A stretch of 64,000 nt of DNA, from NCBI GenBank assembly GCA_964584595.1, contig CAZPAM010000004.1, forward strand, positions 26,574 through 90,573, written 5' to 3'. Positions 63,704-64,000 of the stretch are shown one piece after another (positions within the stretch are counted from its first letter, which is position 1; each line of letters begins with the position of its first letter). A program made the translations under genes and the position numbers. The DNA comes from Scalindua sp964584595 (lineage in GTDB: Bacteria; Planctomycetota; Brocadiia; Brocadiales; Scalinduaceae). The notes beneath the pieces are model-generated. The model made no database searches, was not told where the DNA came from, and was given only the letters and a program-made list of their open reading frames with translations.

Positions 63704-64000
63704 ATGGCATTAAACGAAACTGATAAGAAAATACTTCAGAGGCTTCAAACAAATCTTCCGTTAACACACAGGCCATTTCTTGACCTTGCCAAAGAACTGG
63801 AGCTTGATGAAGACCTGATTATTGACAGGGTAAAGTCCATGATTGAGGATAAATACGTTCGCCGTCTTGCCCCTATCATAAATACCCAGGCTGTTGGAAA
63901 CTCTGCGACACTTGCGGCGATGCAGGTCCCGGAGGACAGAATAGAAGATGTGGCCGAGGTAATAAACGGATACAGTGGTGTCTCCCATAATTATCTGAGA
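63704..64000 (+). CDS. Siroheme decarboxylase-like (AhbA/AhbB, Lrp/AsnC-type), 3' truncated
   Basis: The frame starts at ATG 63,704 and is open to the window end, giving 99 residues. MALNETDKKILQRLQTNLPL is an Lrp/AsnC-like winged helix, and the part ending GVSHNYLR matches the conserved region of siroheme decarboxylases AhbA/AhbB and the NirD/L/G/H proteins. Known role: decarboxylation of siroheme to 12,18-didecarboxysiroheme, on the way to haem or haem d1. AhbA cannot be told from AhbB. It follows the ferredoxin-type gene by 18 bases, in one operon. Confidence 0.82.
   Translation, partial: MALNETDKKILQRLQTNLPLTHRPFLDLAKELELDEDLIIDRVKSMIEDKYVRRLAPIINTQAVGNSATLAAMQVPEDRIEDVAEVINGYSGVSHNYLR

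Overview
The window is AT-rich bacterial DNA from a Gram-negative anaerobe. A member of the Planctomycetota, most likely an anammox-type Brocadiales bacterium such as Candidatus Scalindua, fits best, but this is inferred from gene content and no marker in the window proves it. The supporting content is a CXXCH cytochrome c lipoprotein, formate-tetrahydrofolate ligase, an iron-sulfur protein with a PCP_red-type N-terminus followed by a siroheme decarboxylase-like gene, M16 protease pairs, HEAT and TPR proteins, and a very large surface polysaccharide locus.

Positions 1 to about 29,900 form the polysaccharide locus, almost all on the minus strand. It holds the C-terminal half of an O-antigen ligase (plus strand), two asparagine synthase-type amidotransferases, about seven GT4 or GT-B glycosyltransferases, a Wzx-like flippase, a CDP-alcohol phosphatidyltransferase, a sugar epimerase, several SAM methyltransferases (two of FkbM type), two radical SAM proteins, a membrane PHP protein and polysaccharide deacetylases. 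Together these look like the assembly line for a decorated, amidated and methylated glycan. The locus has been rearranged: a frameshifted copy of a glycosyltransferase 5' end, a recombinase HTH remnant, a deacetylase with an in-frame TGA, and another deacetylase whose two halves now flank a radical SAM/FkbM gene pair beside a perfect 24-bp inverted repeat.

Positions 30,100 to 39,000 hold a TPR membrane protein, two small exported proteins, a ComM/YifB-like ATPase, the TrkH/TrkA potassium uptake pair and an exported HEAT-repeat protein. Dispersed inverted repeats lie between some of them.

Positions 39,200 to 51,300 are core genes. On the plus strand are a metallophosphoesterase, an AmmeMemoRadiSam B protein, mfd (interrupted by a 10-N assembly gap) and a parvulin isomerase. 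On the minus strand is a tight run of argC, gltX, thpR, a GcvH-like protein with a lysine-rich tail and no lipoyl lysine, a CPBP protease and tyrS.

Positions 51,800 to 64,000 hold an ExeA-like ATPase with a degenerate HD-GYP protein, fhs, a cytochrome c, a second epimerase, rplM-rpsI (minus), an active/inactive M16 peptidase pair, a stand-alone CoaB-like protein, the PCP_red/ferredoxin protein and a siroheme decarboxylase-like gene cut off by the window end. The last two genes suggest siroheme or alternative heme metabolism.

The most notable observations are the GcvH-like lysine-tailed protein, the split deacetylase around an inserted gene pair with its inverted repeat, the degenerate HD-GYP protein, and the PCP_red/sulfite-reductase-like/ferredoxin fusion next to the siroheme decarboxylase-like gene. 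No tRNA, rRNA or CRISPR array was recognised.
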